DNA of 64,000 nucleotides from NCBI GenBank assembly GCA_002163245.1, contig MAAL01000036.1, positions 1 to 64,000 on the forward strand, given 5' to 3'. Made by a program: the position numbers and the translations under genes. Below, piece by piece: positions 37,329 to 47,074 of this stretch (the first letter of the stretch is position 1; every line of letters begins with the position of its first letter). The notes under the pieces were generated by a model. The model was not told the origin of the DNA, searched no databases, and worked only from the letters and a program-made list of their open reading frames with translations. Origin of the DNA: Gammaproteobacteria bacterium 42_54_T18 (GTDB taxonomy: Bacteria; Pseudomonadota; Gammaproteobacteria; Pseudomonadales; Ketobacteraceae).

Positions 37329-37760
37329 CTACTTTGACGTAGAGTGATCAACAAACAACACTTCTAATCCAGGGTATTTAGTCTCTCTCTCCGACAAATA
37401 TAGATGGCAACTGATTCTGGCATAATTATCCAAGTCACCATGAATTAGACAGGTATTCTCGTAGGATTCCCCACCTCTATCAAACCTAACACGCAGGACT
37501 TTCGCGTCACCCCGATCCGCACTATCGATTTCCACCGTCCCTAGCACAGTTTCAGAGCCAATTTTTCGCCTAACCTTTAACCCCCCTTCTTCAGAGTAAA
37601 TATCGACATGACCGAAGTAGGTATTAGTAGAATCAACACCCTTACCTACTAGCAAATATTTCCCTAATACAAAATCCGATAAAAACTCCTTTCTTGGCTC
37701 TCCCGCTAGTGCTGCAGGCAATACAAAAAGCGTTAACAGTATCATTGTTATAGTTTTCAT
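37329..37760 (-). CDS. Small secreted protein of unknown function
   Basis: This 143-residue protein has a signal peptide (TITMILLTLFVLPAALA, cleavage before GEPRK). A beta-rich mature part includes FGHVDIYSEEGGLKVRRKIGS and an exposed pair of cysteines (TCLIHGDLDNYARISC) that could form a disulfide. No family is recognised. It is convergent with the thioesterase gene, 19 bases apart, and divergent from the hybrid histidine kinase. Confidence 0.6.
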   Translation of the reverse strand: MKTITMILLTLFVLPAALAGEPRKEFLSDFVLGKYLLVGKGVDSTNTYFGHVDIYSEEGGLKVRRKIGSETVLGTVEIDSADRGDAKVLRVRFDRGGESYENTCLIHGDLDNYARISCHLYLSERETKYPGLEVLFVDHSTSK

Positions 37761-37941
37761 AAGACCAAACCTCTTAGAGCTATATTATACAACTTACTTC
37801 ACGGTTATTGGAGCTATCATGCTTGTCACTTATAGAATGCAATGATCTAGAGAATACCCCAGAGCCAGCTACACTTAGTAGACCGTCTACTAGCAGAACA
37901 TCAGCATTTCGTTGATCACGACCGGGGTAGGGAAAGACAGT

Positions 37942-39945
37942 ATGTCGATTTTGATTATCAGCGACTCGAAGAGCGATCGAGACCTAATAAGTGCAATTCT
38001 ATCGGTTAACTACCCGGTTTATAGCGCAAAATCAGCCATTAGCGGCATAGAGCTTGCCCATCAACTTATTCCTGAAACCATTGTTATCGACATCCACAAC
38101 GATGAGTTTGACGGCTTTTCCATCCTGCAGTCGATCAAACAACGCCAAGACACTAAAAGTATCCCTGTCATCCTACTCAGTGAAGAATGTACTGTTATTG
38201 CCAACACCGTTAAGGGGCTCAAACTAGGAGCTTTTGACTGTTTGGCTAATCCAATTGATGATGCTTTGCTTTCCATAAAGGTCGACGCGGCAATCCATGC
38301 AAGGCGACAGGAACTAGAGTTATTACACTCAAAAGAACAAGCCAAAGAGCGACACCCAGACATATTAGTCGTTGATGACGCAACAGAAATGATCATGTTA
38401 TTGGAGCGGACATTAACGGATGCTGGATACAAAGTTAAAACCGCATCATCCGGCAATCAAGCAATAGCACTTGCACAGGACTTGCAACCCCAGCTTATTC
38501 TGATGGATGTACTAATGCCGGGGCTTAATGGTTTTGATACTTGCCGTCGCTTAAAAAGCAATCCAAGCACTGAAGCCATTCCTGTGGTGTTTGTCACATC
38601 TGAGGACATCAGCAGCGCAGAAGAAGAAGGGTTTAGTGCAGGTGGCGTAGATTACATCACCAAACCCATCAATGTGCCTTTGTTAATTGCTCGCATCAAG
38701 ATACATATGCAACTAAAAATGTATCAGGACTCATTAGAATCTGTCGTAAAACAACGCACAAAAGCACTGCGTCAATCCTTAGAAAAACTATCAAACAGCA
38801 ACCAGATTAAAGACGACTTCCTCACCATCATTAACCATGAATTACGCACCCCTCTTAATGGTGCTCAGGGCGCCCTTTACCTGTTACAACACAGCGATAA
38901 AATCCCTAGTGAAGAAAAAGAATTACTCGCCACAGCAGATCGTTCGCTAGCCGATTTATGCAATCTCGTTGAAAACATTCTTATTTTAACTGAAGCGTTC
39001 GCAGGAACACTTAAACTTGAGAGTCACACCTTTTCGCTATCAAAACTGTTATCCACCACACAAGAAGAAGGAGAGAAATGCGCCCAAAGCAAGTCACTGA
39101 CATTTAGCACAAACATTGATATAGCTGAGAATGACTGCTTCCTCGCTGATTCAGCACAACTCTCTAGAATACTATGGCACCTAGTCGACAACGCGATTAA
39201 ATTCAGCCACCACGGCAATATAACAATCAAAGCCAATCTATCTGAGCACCCTCATCACGATGAACTGTTAAACTTTTCATTCACTGTGACTGACGAAGGT
39301 ATTGGTATTAACACCGAAAAGCTACAGTTGATATTCAAGCTATTCCAACAGCTAGAATCCAATTCCACTCGACAATTTGGAGGGCTTGGAGTTGGACTTC
39401 CGTTTTGTCGCGCGCTGTTATTTCTAATGAACGGTGAGATTAACGTCAGCTCAGAAGAGGATCATGGAACAACGGTATCAATAGATGTACCTCTACGTAA
39501 ATGTGCAAAAAACAAAACCAGTACTGCACAACCTCTAGACAAAGTAGACACCTCAAACAAATGCATTCTGATCGTCGAAGACAACCCTGTAAATCAATTA
39601 GTTGAGCGTAAATTTTGTGAGAAATATGGCCTCAATGTCATCACCGCTGCTAACGGAGAAGAGGCTATTGTTGCGTTAGAAAACAATCAAATAGATATTG
39701 TATTAATGGATTGTCAAATGCCAATCATGGATGGTTTTGAAGCTACCAAAATCATTCGGCAATCTCGAGAAGAAATCAGAAAAGTACCTATTATTGCAGT
39801 AACTGCCAACTCAACAACACTGGATAGAACCTTGTGTGAAGAAGCCGGCATGGATGATTACACACCTAAACCCATCGATTTTGATGAACTCACATTAAAA
39901 CTAAATCATTGGTTAACAAACCACCCGCACCCGCAAAAAAATTAA
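37942..39945 (+). CDS. Hybrid histidine kinase, receiver-receiver-kinase-receiver, soluble
   Basis: This 667-residue cytoplasmic protein has four modules. REC1 (1-120) is degenerate: the acidic pair reads SD and the usual Lys-Pro motif reads ANP, though an Asp remains in VIDIHND. REC2 (about 130-250) is intact, with LVVDD, LILMDVLMPG and TKPIN. A coiled coil leads to HisKA with NHELRTPLNG and HATPase_c (LVDNAIKFS, GGLGVGLPFC). REC3 (about 540-660) is intact, with LIVEDNPVNQ, LMDCQMPIMDG and PKPID. ATG 37942 follows AGGGA by 8 bases. There are no membrane helices, so it takes input from partner proteins. It is convergent with the TetR gene and overlaps it by 4 bases. Confidence 0.92.
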   Translation: MSILIISDSKSDRDLISAILSVNYPVYSAKSAISGIELAHQLIPETIVIDIHNDEFDGFSILQSIKQRQDTKSIPVILLSEECTVIANTVKGLKLGAFDCLANPIDDALLSIKVDAAIHARRQELELLHSKEQAKERHPDILVVDDATEMIMLLERTLTDAGYKVKTASSGNQAIALAQDLQPQLILMDVLMPGLNGFDTCRRLKSNPSTEAIPVVFVTSEDISSAEEEGFSAGGVDYITKPINVPLLIARIKIHMQLKMYQDSLESVVKQRTKALRQSLEKLSNSNQIKDDFLTIINHELRTPLNGAQGALYLLQHSDKIPSEEKELLATADRSLADLCNLVENILILTEAFAGTLKLESHTFSLSKLLSTTQEEGEKCAQSKSLTFSTNIDIAENDCFLADSAQLSRILWHLVDNAIKFSHHGNITIKANLSEHPHHDELLNFSFTVTDEGIGINTEKLQLIFKLFQQLESNSTRQFGGLGVGLPFCRALLFLMNGEINVSSEEDHGTTVSIDVPLRKCAKNKTSTAQPLDKVDTSNKCILIVEDNPVNQLVERKFCEKYGLNVITAANGEEAIVALENNQIDIVLMDCQMPIMDGFEATKIIRQSREEIRKVPIIAVTANSTTLDRTLCEEAGMDDYTPKPIDFDELTLKLNHWLTNHPHPQKN

Positions 39946-40670
39946 CTTTTAACGTCAAGAACCTCATCAACATTCAACAAATCTGACAACTTACCGTTAA
40001 AGAAGTGCGAATGCATTCTTGCCATTTGCTGAGGGCTTTCTATCATTCCTCTACCCACCCAGCGCTTTATCAATTCAAATGTAGAGCCTACTGCAATATC
40101 TCCAATATAATCCAGCATGTCGACACTTTTCACTTCCACTTTCGATTCACGCACGATCTTTCCAACAAAACGTCGATAATAACGACGCATTTGCTGTCGA
40201 AGCACATCGTCCGCTCCCGACTTCATCATTGATGTAAAAACATCATGATGCTTTTGCACTTCACTATAAACAAGAAAAATAAAGAAGTATGAAAAATCCG
40301 TTTCAGCATCTTGCAAAAACGGCGTTGCTTTTTCATAAAAGTCATCAAACAAATCGTCAACTGCCGCTCGAAATATTTCTTCTTTTGATGAGAAATAACG
40401 ATAAATATTTTGCCTTGAGGTACCCGACATTTTGGCAACTTCTGCCATTCGAATTTTGTGAAACGGCGTACGCACAAGTACATCAAGAAAGGCTGATTTA
40501 ATTCTATCTTCTACCGGCAACTCTTCGTGGTGATAACTAGGGCCTCTCAACCAATCATGTTTAGACATTTCTGCAACCTTCTGCGCTGGTTGCATCACAT
40601 CGTTTAATGATGCTGTAGCTATACATTCATTCGAATCTGCTTGTCCAAGAACATTATCCATCGTTATCAC
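39942..40670 (-). CDS. TetR/AcrR-family transcriptional regulator
   Basis: This 242-residue protein has a 50-residue N-terminal extension before the helix-turn-helix (RIKSAFLDVLVRTPFHKIRMAEVAKMSGTSRQNIYRYFSSKEEIFRAAVDDLFDDF). An all-helical ligand domain follows. The extension is longer than usual and the true start may be internal (for example MSKHDWLRG near residue 35). It is divergent from a SMP-30-type lactonase gene, and a palindrome at 40760-40779 lies in the shared region, so this gene is its probable regulator. Confidence 0.88.
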   Translation of the reverse strand: MITMDNVLGQADSNECIATASLNDVMQPAQKVAEMSKHDWLRGPSYHHEELPVEDRIKSAFLDVLVRTPFHKIRMAEVAKMSGTSRQNIYRYFSSKEEIFRAAVDDLFDDFYEKATPFLQDAETDFSYFFIFLVYSEVQKHHDVFTSMMKSGADDVLRQQMRRYYRRFVGKIVRESKVEVKSVDMLDYIGDIAVGSTFELIKRWVGRGMIESPQQMARMHSHFFNGKLSDLLNVDEVLDVKS

Positions 40671-40759
40671 CCCTACTCACTTATAACTTTTGCCAATGTT
40701 GGTAGTCTCGATTGTGCTTAATGATCTTACTAAACACAATGTCTCATAAACGACATCGC

Positions 40760-40779
40760 GACACATCAATCCATGTGTC
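40760..40779. promoter_or_regulatory. Palindrome upstream of the TetR gene, candidate operator
   Basis: GACACAT-caatcc-ATGTGTC is a perfect 7-bp inverted repeat with 6 central bases, 20 bases in all. It sits in the 268-base region between the divergent TetR and SMP-30-type genes. Size and symmetry fit a TetR-family dimer site. No database comparison was possible. Confidence 0.4.
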
Positions 40780-40938
40780 ATCAAAATATCGCCCGAGCGC
40801 CCAAGCTCTAAGTCGCTAATGTCAACGAATACACCCTGTACCAAATTCTGGCATAAGAACTCGCAAAATATGAATTTCTTTTTTAAGATGAAACCCTGAA
40901 CGGCAATATTAACGACCCACCTTAAGGCCTTGTTTATT

Positions 40939-42018
40939 ATGAAAAAAATTATACTGGGTACAGTCATTGGTACCATTGTGCTGGGACTCGCTCTCTTATT
41001 TTCCCCGTCACCGATAAATTCCGCCGCCTGGAGCCCTCCGATAGCACCAAAATTAGCCAATGTAACAGAACAAAACAACCTACTTGTCTCTGCAGAGCTG
41101 CTAGCAAAAGGGAATATTTATGGGCCCGAAGACATTGCAATAGATCAACAAGGCCGGCTATATGGAGGTACTCAAGACGGTTTGATTAAACGAGTACTCA
41201 CTGATGGAACCGTTGAAACCTGGGTAAACACACAAGGTCGCCCCTTAGGTTTACATTTTGATAATAACAACAACTTAATTGTGTGCGATGCATACAAAGG
41301 GTTGCTATCCATTAATCCTGAAGGTGAAATCACCATACTTACAAACAGTGCTGACGGTATTCCTTTTGCTTTCACTGATGATGTTGATATTGCGAGTGAC
41401 GGAAAAATCTACTTTACCGATGCGTCGAGCAAATGGAATCAAGCGAACTACATACTCGATTTACTCGAGACTAAACCTTACGGTCGCTTTTTGGTATACA
41501 ACCCAACAACCAAAGAAACGACAACCCTCATTGATAACATGTACTTCAGCAATGGCGTAGCTTTGTCCCAACAGGAGGACTTTGTGTTAGTTAATGAAAC
41601 ATGGCGCTATCGAATCATTCGATATTGGTTAAAAGGCGACAAAACAGGGACTCATGATATATTTATCGACAATTTGCCAGGATTTCCTGACGGTATCTCA
41701 AGTAACCGTAATGGTCGGTTCTGGGTAGCCTTTCCTACATTACGCCTCCCCACTGTGGATAAACTGCACCCCATACCTTGGCTAAAAAATATCTCCGCCA
41801 AGCTACCTGAGTCATTTAAACCTAAACCTATTGATTATGGTCTAGTGCTTGCGTTCGACGAAAAAGGCAACATAGAAGGAAGCTTACATGACCCTTCAGG
41901 GGAAACACTGAAGGAAATCTCATCCGCCCAAGAGCACAAAGGGTATCTGTACCTTGGCACCCTTTACAATGACCGGATAGGTCGCCTTGATCTAAAAAAT
42001 GTCGCGTGGAGCAACTAA
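40939..42018 (+). CDS. SMP-30/strictosidine synthase-like beta-propeller hydrolase, membrane-anchored
   Basis: This 359-residue protein has an N-terminal hydrophobic anchor or signal (IILGTVIGTIVLGLALLF), then a six-bladed propeller with repeats such as GPEDIAIDQQGRLYGGTQDGLIKRV, FTDDVDIASDGKIYFTDASSKWN and DGISSNRNGRFWVAF. This resembles arylesterase/lactonase relatives (APMAP, strictosidine synthase-like). Most bacterial members are lactonases or esterases. I start at ATG 40939; TTG 40930 is an alternative because AAGG lies close to it. It is divergent from TetR and probably regulated by it. Confidence 0.82.
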   Translation: MKKIILGTVIGTIVLGLALLFSPSPINSAAWSPPIAPKLANVTEQNNLLVSAELLAKGNIYGPEDIAIDQQGRLYGGTQDGLIKRVLTDGTVETWVNTQGRPLGLHFDNNNNLIVCDAYKGLLSINPEGEITILTNSADGIPFAFTDDVDIASDGKIYFTDASSKWNQANYILDLLETKPYGRFLVYNPTTKETTTLIDNMYFSNGVALSQQEDFVLVNETWRYRIIRYWLKGDKTGTHDIFIDNLPGFPDGISSNRNGRFWVAFPTLRLPTVDKLHPIPWLKNISAKLPESFKPKPIDYGLVLAFDEKGNIEGSLHDPSGETLKEISSAQEHKGYLYLGTLYNDRIGRLDLKNVAWSN

Positions 42019-42200
42019 TCGCCGCAAGAAACCACAAAGAATCAAGAGGCATACAATCCCCTGGTTATTGCATGCCTCTTGATTCACCTCAGACTAAGGC
42101 CTTTGTTTTATCTCCTGCCCCCAAAGTGACCAAACAGTCTACACAATAGACCTATCACGCTATACTCGATGTAATATTATAAAAATGGCAGTGCGACTCT

Positions 42201-43460
42201 ATGAGCGGTAAACAAAACCTAGTAAACATATTTCACCCAGATGATGTAACCACCATCAACAGCCCATCTGAGTGTGATCCAACTGAAGTAGGCTTAACAT
42301 CAACTCAAGTGGAAACCATTTGGAATGCTATCGTCAAATGCTACGAAAGCAGGCTCCACCCAGCGATAACCATTTGTATTCGTCGTCACGGAAAAATCAT
42401 TCTAAACCGAGCCATCGGTCACACCCATGGTAACGGCCCAAACGATTCATCCCATACTGAAAAAACACGCGCTACTCCAGATTCACTTTTTAACCTTTAC
42501 TCATCCTCCAAAGCTATAGCTGCGATGATGATCCACCACCTTGATGAGAAAGGCCTAATACACCTTGATGAACCTATCTGCCATTATTTACCTGAGTTTT
42601 CACAAGGTCCTAAACGATTTATTACCGTTCGACATGTGCTAACACATCACGCCGGCATCCCCAAAGTCCCCACCAATGCCCTCGACCTAGATAATTTACA
42701 CACTCCTGGTGCAATACGAAAAATAATGGCAGGTGCTCCGATGCAATGGGCTCCAGGCAGAAAAATGGGATATCACGCGATTACCGGCGGATTTATGATG
42801 GGAGAACTGGTTGAAGCAATCACAGGCATGAGCATTCGCGAATACTTGCACAAGAATTTTTTAGCACCTCTTAATTTTGATACCTTTAATTTTGGCATTT
42901 CTGATAATCGAGCATCAGAGGTTGCCCCCAATGTTTACACCGGATATCCGATTCCACAATGGACTGAAAATATTGTCACAAAAGTGCTTGGGGTCACCTA
43001 TAAAGAGGCAATCGAAATCTCAAATGATCCTCGATTTTTAACCGGTATTTTACCCGCTGCAAATGTTATCGGAACCGCAGAAGAAACCTCTCGTTTTTAT
43101 GAAATGTTACTACGAGGAGGTGAGCTAAATGGTGTTCGAGTACTAGAACCCGAAACTATTCGTAGAGCCACATCGGAACAAACACACGCGACGTTTGATC
43201 GAATGCTAGGCCTTCCCATGCGATACAGCCTTGGCTTTATGCTAGGTAGATCTCGTTTAAGTTTGTACCAGGGCGACACACCTAAAGCGTTTGGCCACTT
43301 AGGGCTAATTAATGTTGTTGGTTATGCAGACCCCGAACGGGACATTTCTGTTGGCATCCTAAACAACGGCAAACCCGGCATATCAGCAAAGATGATAAGT
43401 TTTTGGATGGCATTAAGAACCATCGCAAATACCATCCCTAAAACGCAGTCTCAACTCTAA
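42201..43460 (+). CDS. Serine hydrolase of the class C beta-lactamase/esterase family
   Basis: This 419-residue protein has the S-x-x-K motif at Ser101-Lys104 (LYSSSKAIAAMM), preceded by DSLFNLY. VLTHHAGIP and APGRKMGYHAITGGFMMGELVEAITG mark the second active-site region, and FGHLGLINVVGYADPER replaces the KTG box. No signal peptide is visible, so it is likely a cytoplasmic esterase, transesterase or peptidase rather than a true beta-lactamase. It follows the SMP-30-type gene on the same strand by 182 bases. Both look like ester or lactone hydrolases. Confidence 0.87.
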   Translation: MSGKQNLVNIFHPDDVTTINSPSECDPTEVGLTSTQVETIWNAIVKCYESRLHPAITICIRRHGKIILNRAIGHTHGNGPNDSSHTEKTRATPDSLFNLYSSSKAIAAMMIHHLDEKGLIHLDEPICHYLPEFSQGPKRFITVRHVLTHHAGIPKVPTNALDLDNLHTPGAIRKIMAGAPMQWAPGRKMGYHAITGGFMMGELVEAITGMSIREYLHKNFLAPLNFDTFNFGISDNRASEVAPNVYTGYPIPQWTENIVTKVLGVTYKEAIEISNDPRFLTGILPAANVIGTAEETSRFYEMLLRGGELNGVRVLEPETIRRATSEQTHATFDRMLGLPMRYSLGFMLGRSRLSLYQGDTPKAFGHLGLINVVGYADPERDISVGILNNGKPGISAKMISFWMALRTIANTIPKTQSQL

Positions 43461-43547
43461 ACTTCACCCGACTTATACAAAGCATTATATTAAAAGATCA
43501 AAAACATCGACCTATTTTTATAATGCTGACATAGTTTATATCAACCT

Positions 43548-43907
43548 TTATACATCAAGCTCCGCTCTCATAGCTCTGGTTAAACCATTAACAACTAATC
43601 CATAAGATTGATCAATCATCCGCATCAGCTCACCAGCAGGCACGTCTCCGGGAAGAAACACTGTATTCCAATGTTTTTTATTCATATGATAACCTGGCTT
43701 TACCGATTCAAAAACATCACGTAAAGCCTGTGCCTCATCAGGGTCACATTTAAGGTTAATATGTATTACACCGCCGGCATGCTCAGATACTATGGCGAAC
43801 AGCTTTCCTTGTACTTTAAACACCATCGCTTCAGGGCCAAAAGGATACGTTTCTTCTGCTGCTTTCTTTTCTAACAAGTAGGCCTTTATTTCAGCTAGAT
43901 TCTTCAT
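43548..43907 (-). CDS. MmcQ/YjbR-family protein
   Basis: This 119-residue protein has the YjbR/CyaY-like fold signature: EAMVFKVQGKLFAIVSEHAGGVIHINLKCDPDEAQALRD, then PGYHMNKKHWNTVFLPGDVPAGELMRMIDQSYGLV. Some members bind DNA, but the physiological role is unclear. I choose ATG 43907 because GGGAGG lies 11 bases upstream. The GTG at 43919 would overlap that ribosome site. It stands downstream of the DUF2489 gene on the minus strand. Confidence 0.88.
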   Translation of the reverse strand: MKNLAEIKAYLLEKKAAEETYPFGPEAMVFKVQGKLFAIVSEHAGGVIHINLKCDPDEAQALRDVFESVKPGYHMNKKHWNTVFLPGDVPAGELMRMIDQSYGLVVNGLTRAMRAELDV

Positions 43908-43944
43908 TAATACACTCACCTCCCGTTAACCATCAGAACGTATA

Positions 43945-44439
43945 TTAATGTTGCTTAATATAATTTTGCATTGAAAAAGGCTTATCTTTAACAGCCACCA
44001 TAATCTCTTTAACCGGCTCAAGCATTCTCTTTTCAATAGCAAAGAGTTCCTGTTCAAAAGCTTTCTGCTGCTTTCTATCCAGTGCTTTCCATTGTTCATG
44101 GGTAGGTATATGACGGGTTTGATGATAAACCTCAAATACTGGTAAAAAGTAATGTTTCGACTCACAACTCAGCGGGAGATTATCCATCAATACGGCCATT
44201 CGAATACAACCCTCAGCAACGCGTACCTGGTCATTAAGCAAACTGGACGCAATCACATTCAAGCTCTCGAAGATATAATCAATTTTTTCTTGAGCCGCCA
44301 GCGCTTGAGCTTCATTCTTTTCCCTTTTTGCAATCTTTTCAGCCTCCCGTGTAGCAAACACTTTTTGCCACATATTCCAGGCCACCACAGACAACACTAG
44401 AACAACCAACACCATTATCGCGATTAAAAAATACCACAT
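43945..44439 (-). CDS. DUF2489-family membrane-anchored protein
   Basis: This 164-residue protein has a single N-terminal membrane helix (FLIAIMVLVVLVLSVVAW, residues 4-21). A charged coiled coil (REAEKIAKREKNEAQALAAQEK) and the DUF2489 core (SLNVIASSLLNDQVRVAEGCIRMAVLMD, then FEVYHQTRHIPTHEQWKALD) follow. The function of the family is unknown. It precedes the YjbR-type gene by 37 bases on the same strand. Confidence 0.82.
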   Translation of the reverse strand: MWYFLIAIMVLVVLVLSVVAWNMWQKVFATREAEKIAKREKNEAQALAAQEKIDYIFESLNVIASSLLNDQVRVAEGCIRMAVLMDNLPLSCESKHYFLPVFEVYHQTRHIPTHEQWKALDRKQQKAFEQELFAIEKRMLEPVKEIMVAVKDKPFSMQNYIKQH

Positions 44440-44534
44440 AACTCACCTACTCAAACCGAACTCAGATTAACGCAAAGCTGTCTATAATACGCTAAAATCA
44501 GTTAACACCAAAATCTAACCCACGGCGAATAACT

Positions 44535-45017
44535 ATGACCCAAACCTCGCACACACGTCATACCATCCGCAGCTCGCTTAGTCTGCTTGCTTTACTTTAT
44601 TTATTCTCTCTAATCGGCTGCAGCACTCCTCCTGACGCACAACAAATAAACGACCATATTTACGATATTGCTGAAAATATTGAGAATAAAAACACTAACG
44701 ACATTTTAGATCGCCTCAGCCACACCTTCAGTGCAAAACACCTTCGCACAAAAGAAGACACACAACGTCTACTTATGCTCAGCTTCTTAAAATACAAACG
44801 TATCTCGGTTTTACTCACAAACGTAAAGGTTTCAATTAACGAAATATACCTTGACCAAGCAACCGCTACATTTAACGTCATCGCTACCAGCAACACAACC
44901 GGCGGGGCAAGCCTGATCCCCAACGAAGGTCAGGCTTATCGTTTCACCACAAACTGGGAAAAAATTGATGACGAATGGTATTTACAACAAGCGCAGTGGA
45001 AAAGAGCATTTGAGTGA
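44535..45017 (+). CDS. Lipoprotein of unknown function (NTF2-like appearance)
   Basis: This 160-residue protein has a lipoprotein signal ending LIGC (Cys29). The mature part starts with helices (AQQINDHIYDIAENIENKNTNDILDRLS) and ends in beta-strands (ATFNVIATS ... YRFTTNWEKIDDEWYLQQAQWKRA). That order resembles NTF2-like or DUF4440-type folds, but it is not a firm match. It is convergent with the S41 peptidase gene, 8 bases apart. Confidence 0.65.
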   Translation: MTQTSHTRHTIRSSLSLLALLYLFSLIGCSTPPDAQQINDHIYDIAENIENKNTNDILDRLSHTFSAKHLRTKEDTQRLLMLSFLKYKRISVLLTNVKVSINEIYLDQATATFNVIATSNTTGGASLIPNEGQAYRFTTNWEKIDDEWYLQQAQWKRAFE

Positions 45018-45025
45018 GTGTTGCG

Positions 45026-46765
45026 CTACCAACTTCGCATCCCCGCGTTTTTAACGCCTACCCAATCTTGAGTGATCTGCAACCCCTGAAAGAGTTCAAC
45101 ATCTCGAACACCGGTTTTTGCTAATTTGGCCTGTGCAGATAACAGTTTTCTATACACCTTTTTATGGCTATGGATGTCCATAATATTTCGCCGAGACGCA
45201 TAGTTGTCTTCCTGGCGTTTCATCAATATATAACTTGGCACAGAGTCACTTGAGTCCACACGTAGCTTTTGCTTCATGCGTAAATAAGGAAGGGGGGCAT
45301 CCAAAGCTGATTGCCGCTGACGAGAAGGCCGTACAAAAGACGTTCGTTTTGACAATGCCACAACATAAGACTTAGCATCATGCCTTACCCGCGATTTCAT
45401 AAAGAGAAATTCAACGTCTGGTGATACACCGATATCACTGATCGCATGCCCTGCTAATGTCATATATTGCCCAATCACCACTTCTAGCACACCACTATTT
45501 AACGGTGTTACGTCTTTATATTTGCCAATACCACCACTCCGCTCACCAATCACAATACCTTGTTTTCTCCCCTGCATTGCAGATGCCAATACCTCTGAAG
45601 CTCCCGAAGTAGAGCGATCAACTAACATCACAATCGCACCGCGGTACAGTTTGTCTCCCACATATTCGACAACGGAAAGTACGCCATTAAACTCCTTTTT
45701 CTGCACTAACAGGCCTGACCCAAACAGCATTTTTGCGATAAAAATAGCATCACCAATAGATTCCCCTACATTCCCCCTCAAATCTACCACCAAACCTGAT
45801 ACATCTTTTTGTTGAAAACCCCTCACCTGCTTTATAATTTTTTCTTGAAGTGTTTTATTATTTGTAATTTCCCCATCAAGATTCGGCAAGGTTAACACTG
45901 ATACACTTGTTGCAATCCCTCCCGCTAGTATCGGGAATGTCTGTGATGCAAAAGAACGATTTATATTACTAGTCGATAAAAAAGGCAGATCACATTGATG
46001 AGTGTTTCCCGATGCAAGCACCACACTCGGCGTCGGGACATCCAGGTGCTTCCGCGCAGGTAGATAAGTAGCATCAACGCCGACAAGCTGAGCATAGGCA
46101 GCTACGGCATATTCCAACAATTTCCCATTATCAAACTCTCGTAAACAGGCCTGCTGATGTTGATACGCATTTAGTGTTCTTTTTGCAACACTATTCCAAT
46201 GCTCTCCTGCAACCATATCAGGCAAACCTAAATAGAATACTTTATCCCTCCATCGCTGCCGCAACGCTTTATCGCTATCAGCCCAACTTTGTGGTTTTTG
46301 ATATTTAACTTTAGGCCGCATAGCTGGCTCATACTTCAACCAGCGCGATGCCTGATCAACTGTGATCGCCATTCGCCAATTCACAACATCGTATAAACTT
46401 TTAAGTGCCTCTGGTTCGCCTGCCAGCAATTTCTGATACAAGTTATCCGCCGCCTGCATAATAACATCGATGTCTTTTTGCAACATAAAATCTCGGTACG
46501 GATCAAGCAAATTGAGGAATGTCCTCATCCAGGTTTCAGGGGTTACTTTAAATGAAACTTCATCAATCACACGATAACTATCAATTACCTGAATCGCCCG
46601 TTGAAACTCAGTTCCCACCGAAATCGAACGCCCCTCTCCAGGTACAGCCACAACTCTTTCTTTCGCATTAACAGTTTTTGCTGGATATTTTAAAATAGAA
46701 TTTTGAATACAGCCTGACAAGCCTAACAATAAAATACAAACCGTTATTATTTTTATAAATAGCAA
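45026..46765 (-). CDS. S41-family C-terminal processing protease-like lipoprotein
   Basis: This 579-residue protein has a lipobox LSGC (Cys19). The N-terminal helical region (ETWMRTFLNLLDPYRDFMLQKDIDVI) is like that of tail-specific protease Prc. The S41 core has VSGLVVDLRGNVGESIGDAIFIAKMLF, the nucleophile region DRSTSGASEVLASAMQGRKQGIVIGERSGGIGKYK (Ser/Lys dyad), and DIGVSPDVEF. A tail resembling the Prc C-terminus follows. No PDZ domain is evident between the N-terminal region and the core. It is shorter than E. coli Prc (682 residues). It probably trims envelope proteins. Confidence 0.82.
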   Translation of the reverse strand: MLFIKIITVCILLLGLSGCIQNSILKYPAKTVNAKERVVAVPGEGRSISVGTEFQRAIQVIDSYRVIDEVSFKVTPETWMRTFLNLLDPYRDFMLQKDIDVIMQAADNLYQKLLAGEPEALKSLYDVVNWRMAITVDQASRWLKYEPAMRPKVKYQKPQSWADSDKALRQRWRDKVFYLGLPDMVAGEHWNSVAKRTLNAYQHQQACLREFDNGKLLEYAVAAYAQLVGVDATYLPARKHLDVPTPSVVLASGNTHQCDLPFLSTSNINRSFASQTFPILAGGIATSVSVLTLPNLDGEITNNKTLQEKIIKQVRGFQQKDVSGLVVDLRGNVGESIGDAIFIAKMLFGSGLLVQKKEFNGVLSVVEYVGDKLYRGAIVMLVDRSTSGASEVLASAMQGRKQGIVIGERSGGIGKYKDVTPLNSGVLEVVIGQYMTLAGHAISDIGVSPDVEFLFMKSRVRHDAKSYVVALSKRTSFVRPSRQRQSALDAPLPYLRMKQKLRVDSSDSVPSYILMKRQEDNYASRRNIMDIHSHKKVYRKLLSAQAKLAKTGVRDVELFQGLQITQDWVGVKNAGMRSW

Positions 46766-47074
46766 AACAAAACTTCCCTATCGTTCCCATACAGCACATA
46801 TAAAGATCCATTATGCTTGAGCCATGCCCTCTGTCAACTCTCAAGCTGTGTCGGTTTTTTTGACACATTCAAATGGTTTCATGTTTTGTAAAATCATCAG
46901 ATAAACAACCTCTGACCTTAGTTGCTTGATATACAAACAAACTGTTGAACAAACATACAACAAACATCACTTATACAGCTATTAAATGTGAATATTAACA
47001 AAAACATACGGTAGGCCTAATTGTTGCATTTATTAACCCACTTAGGAAAAAACAAATAAAAGGACATTAATAAG
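46766..47074. other. Intergenic region between the S41 peptidase and PEP-CTERM genes
   Basis: This 309-base AT-rich stretch lies between divergent genes and must contain both promoters. TTGACA occurs near 46859 on the plus strand, but the best -10-like hexamer is spaced too far for a firm call. No gene, repeat or RNA is seen. Confidence 0.4.

Noticed and set aside
40677-41078. 133-residue minus-strand frame across the TetR/SMP-30 intergenic region
   Set aside because: It overlaps the start of the SMP-30-type gene in antisense and its product lacks any recognisable feature.
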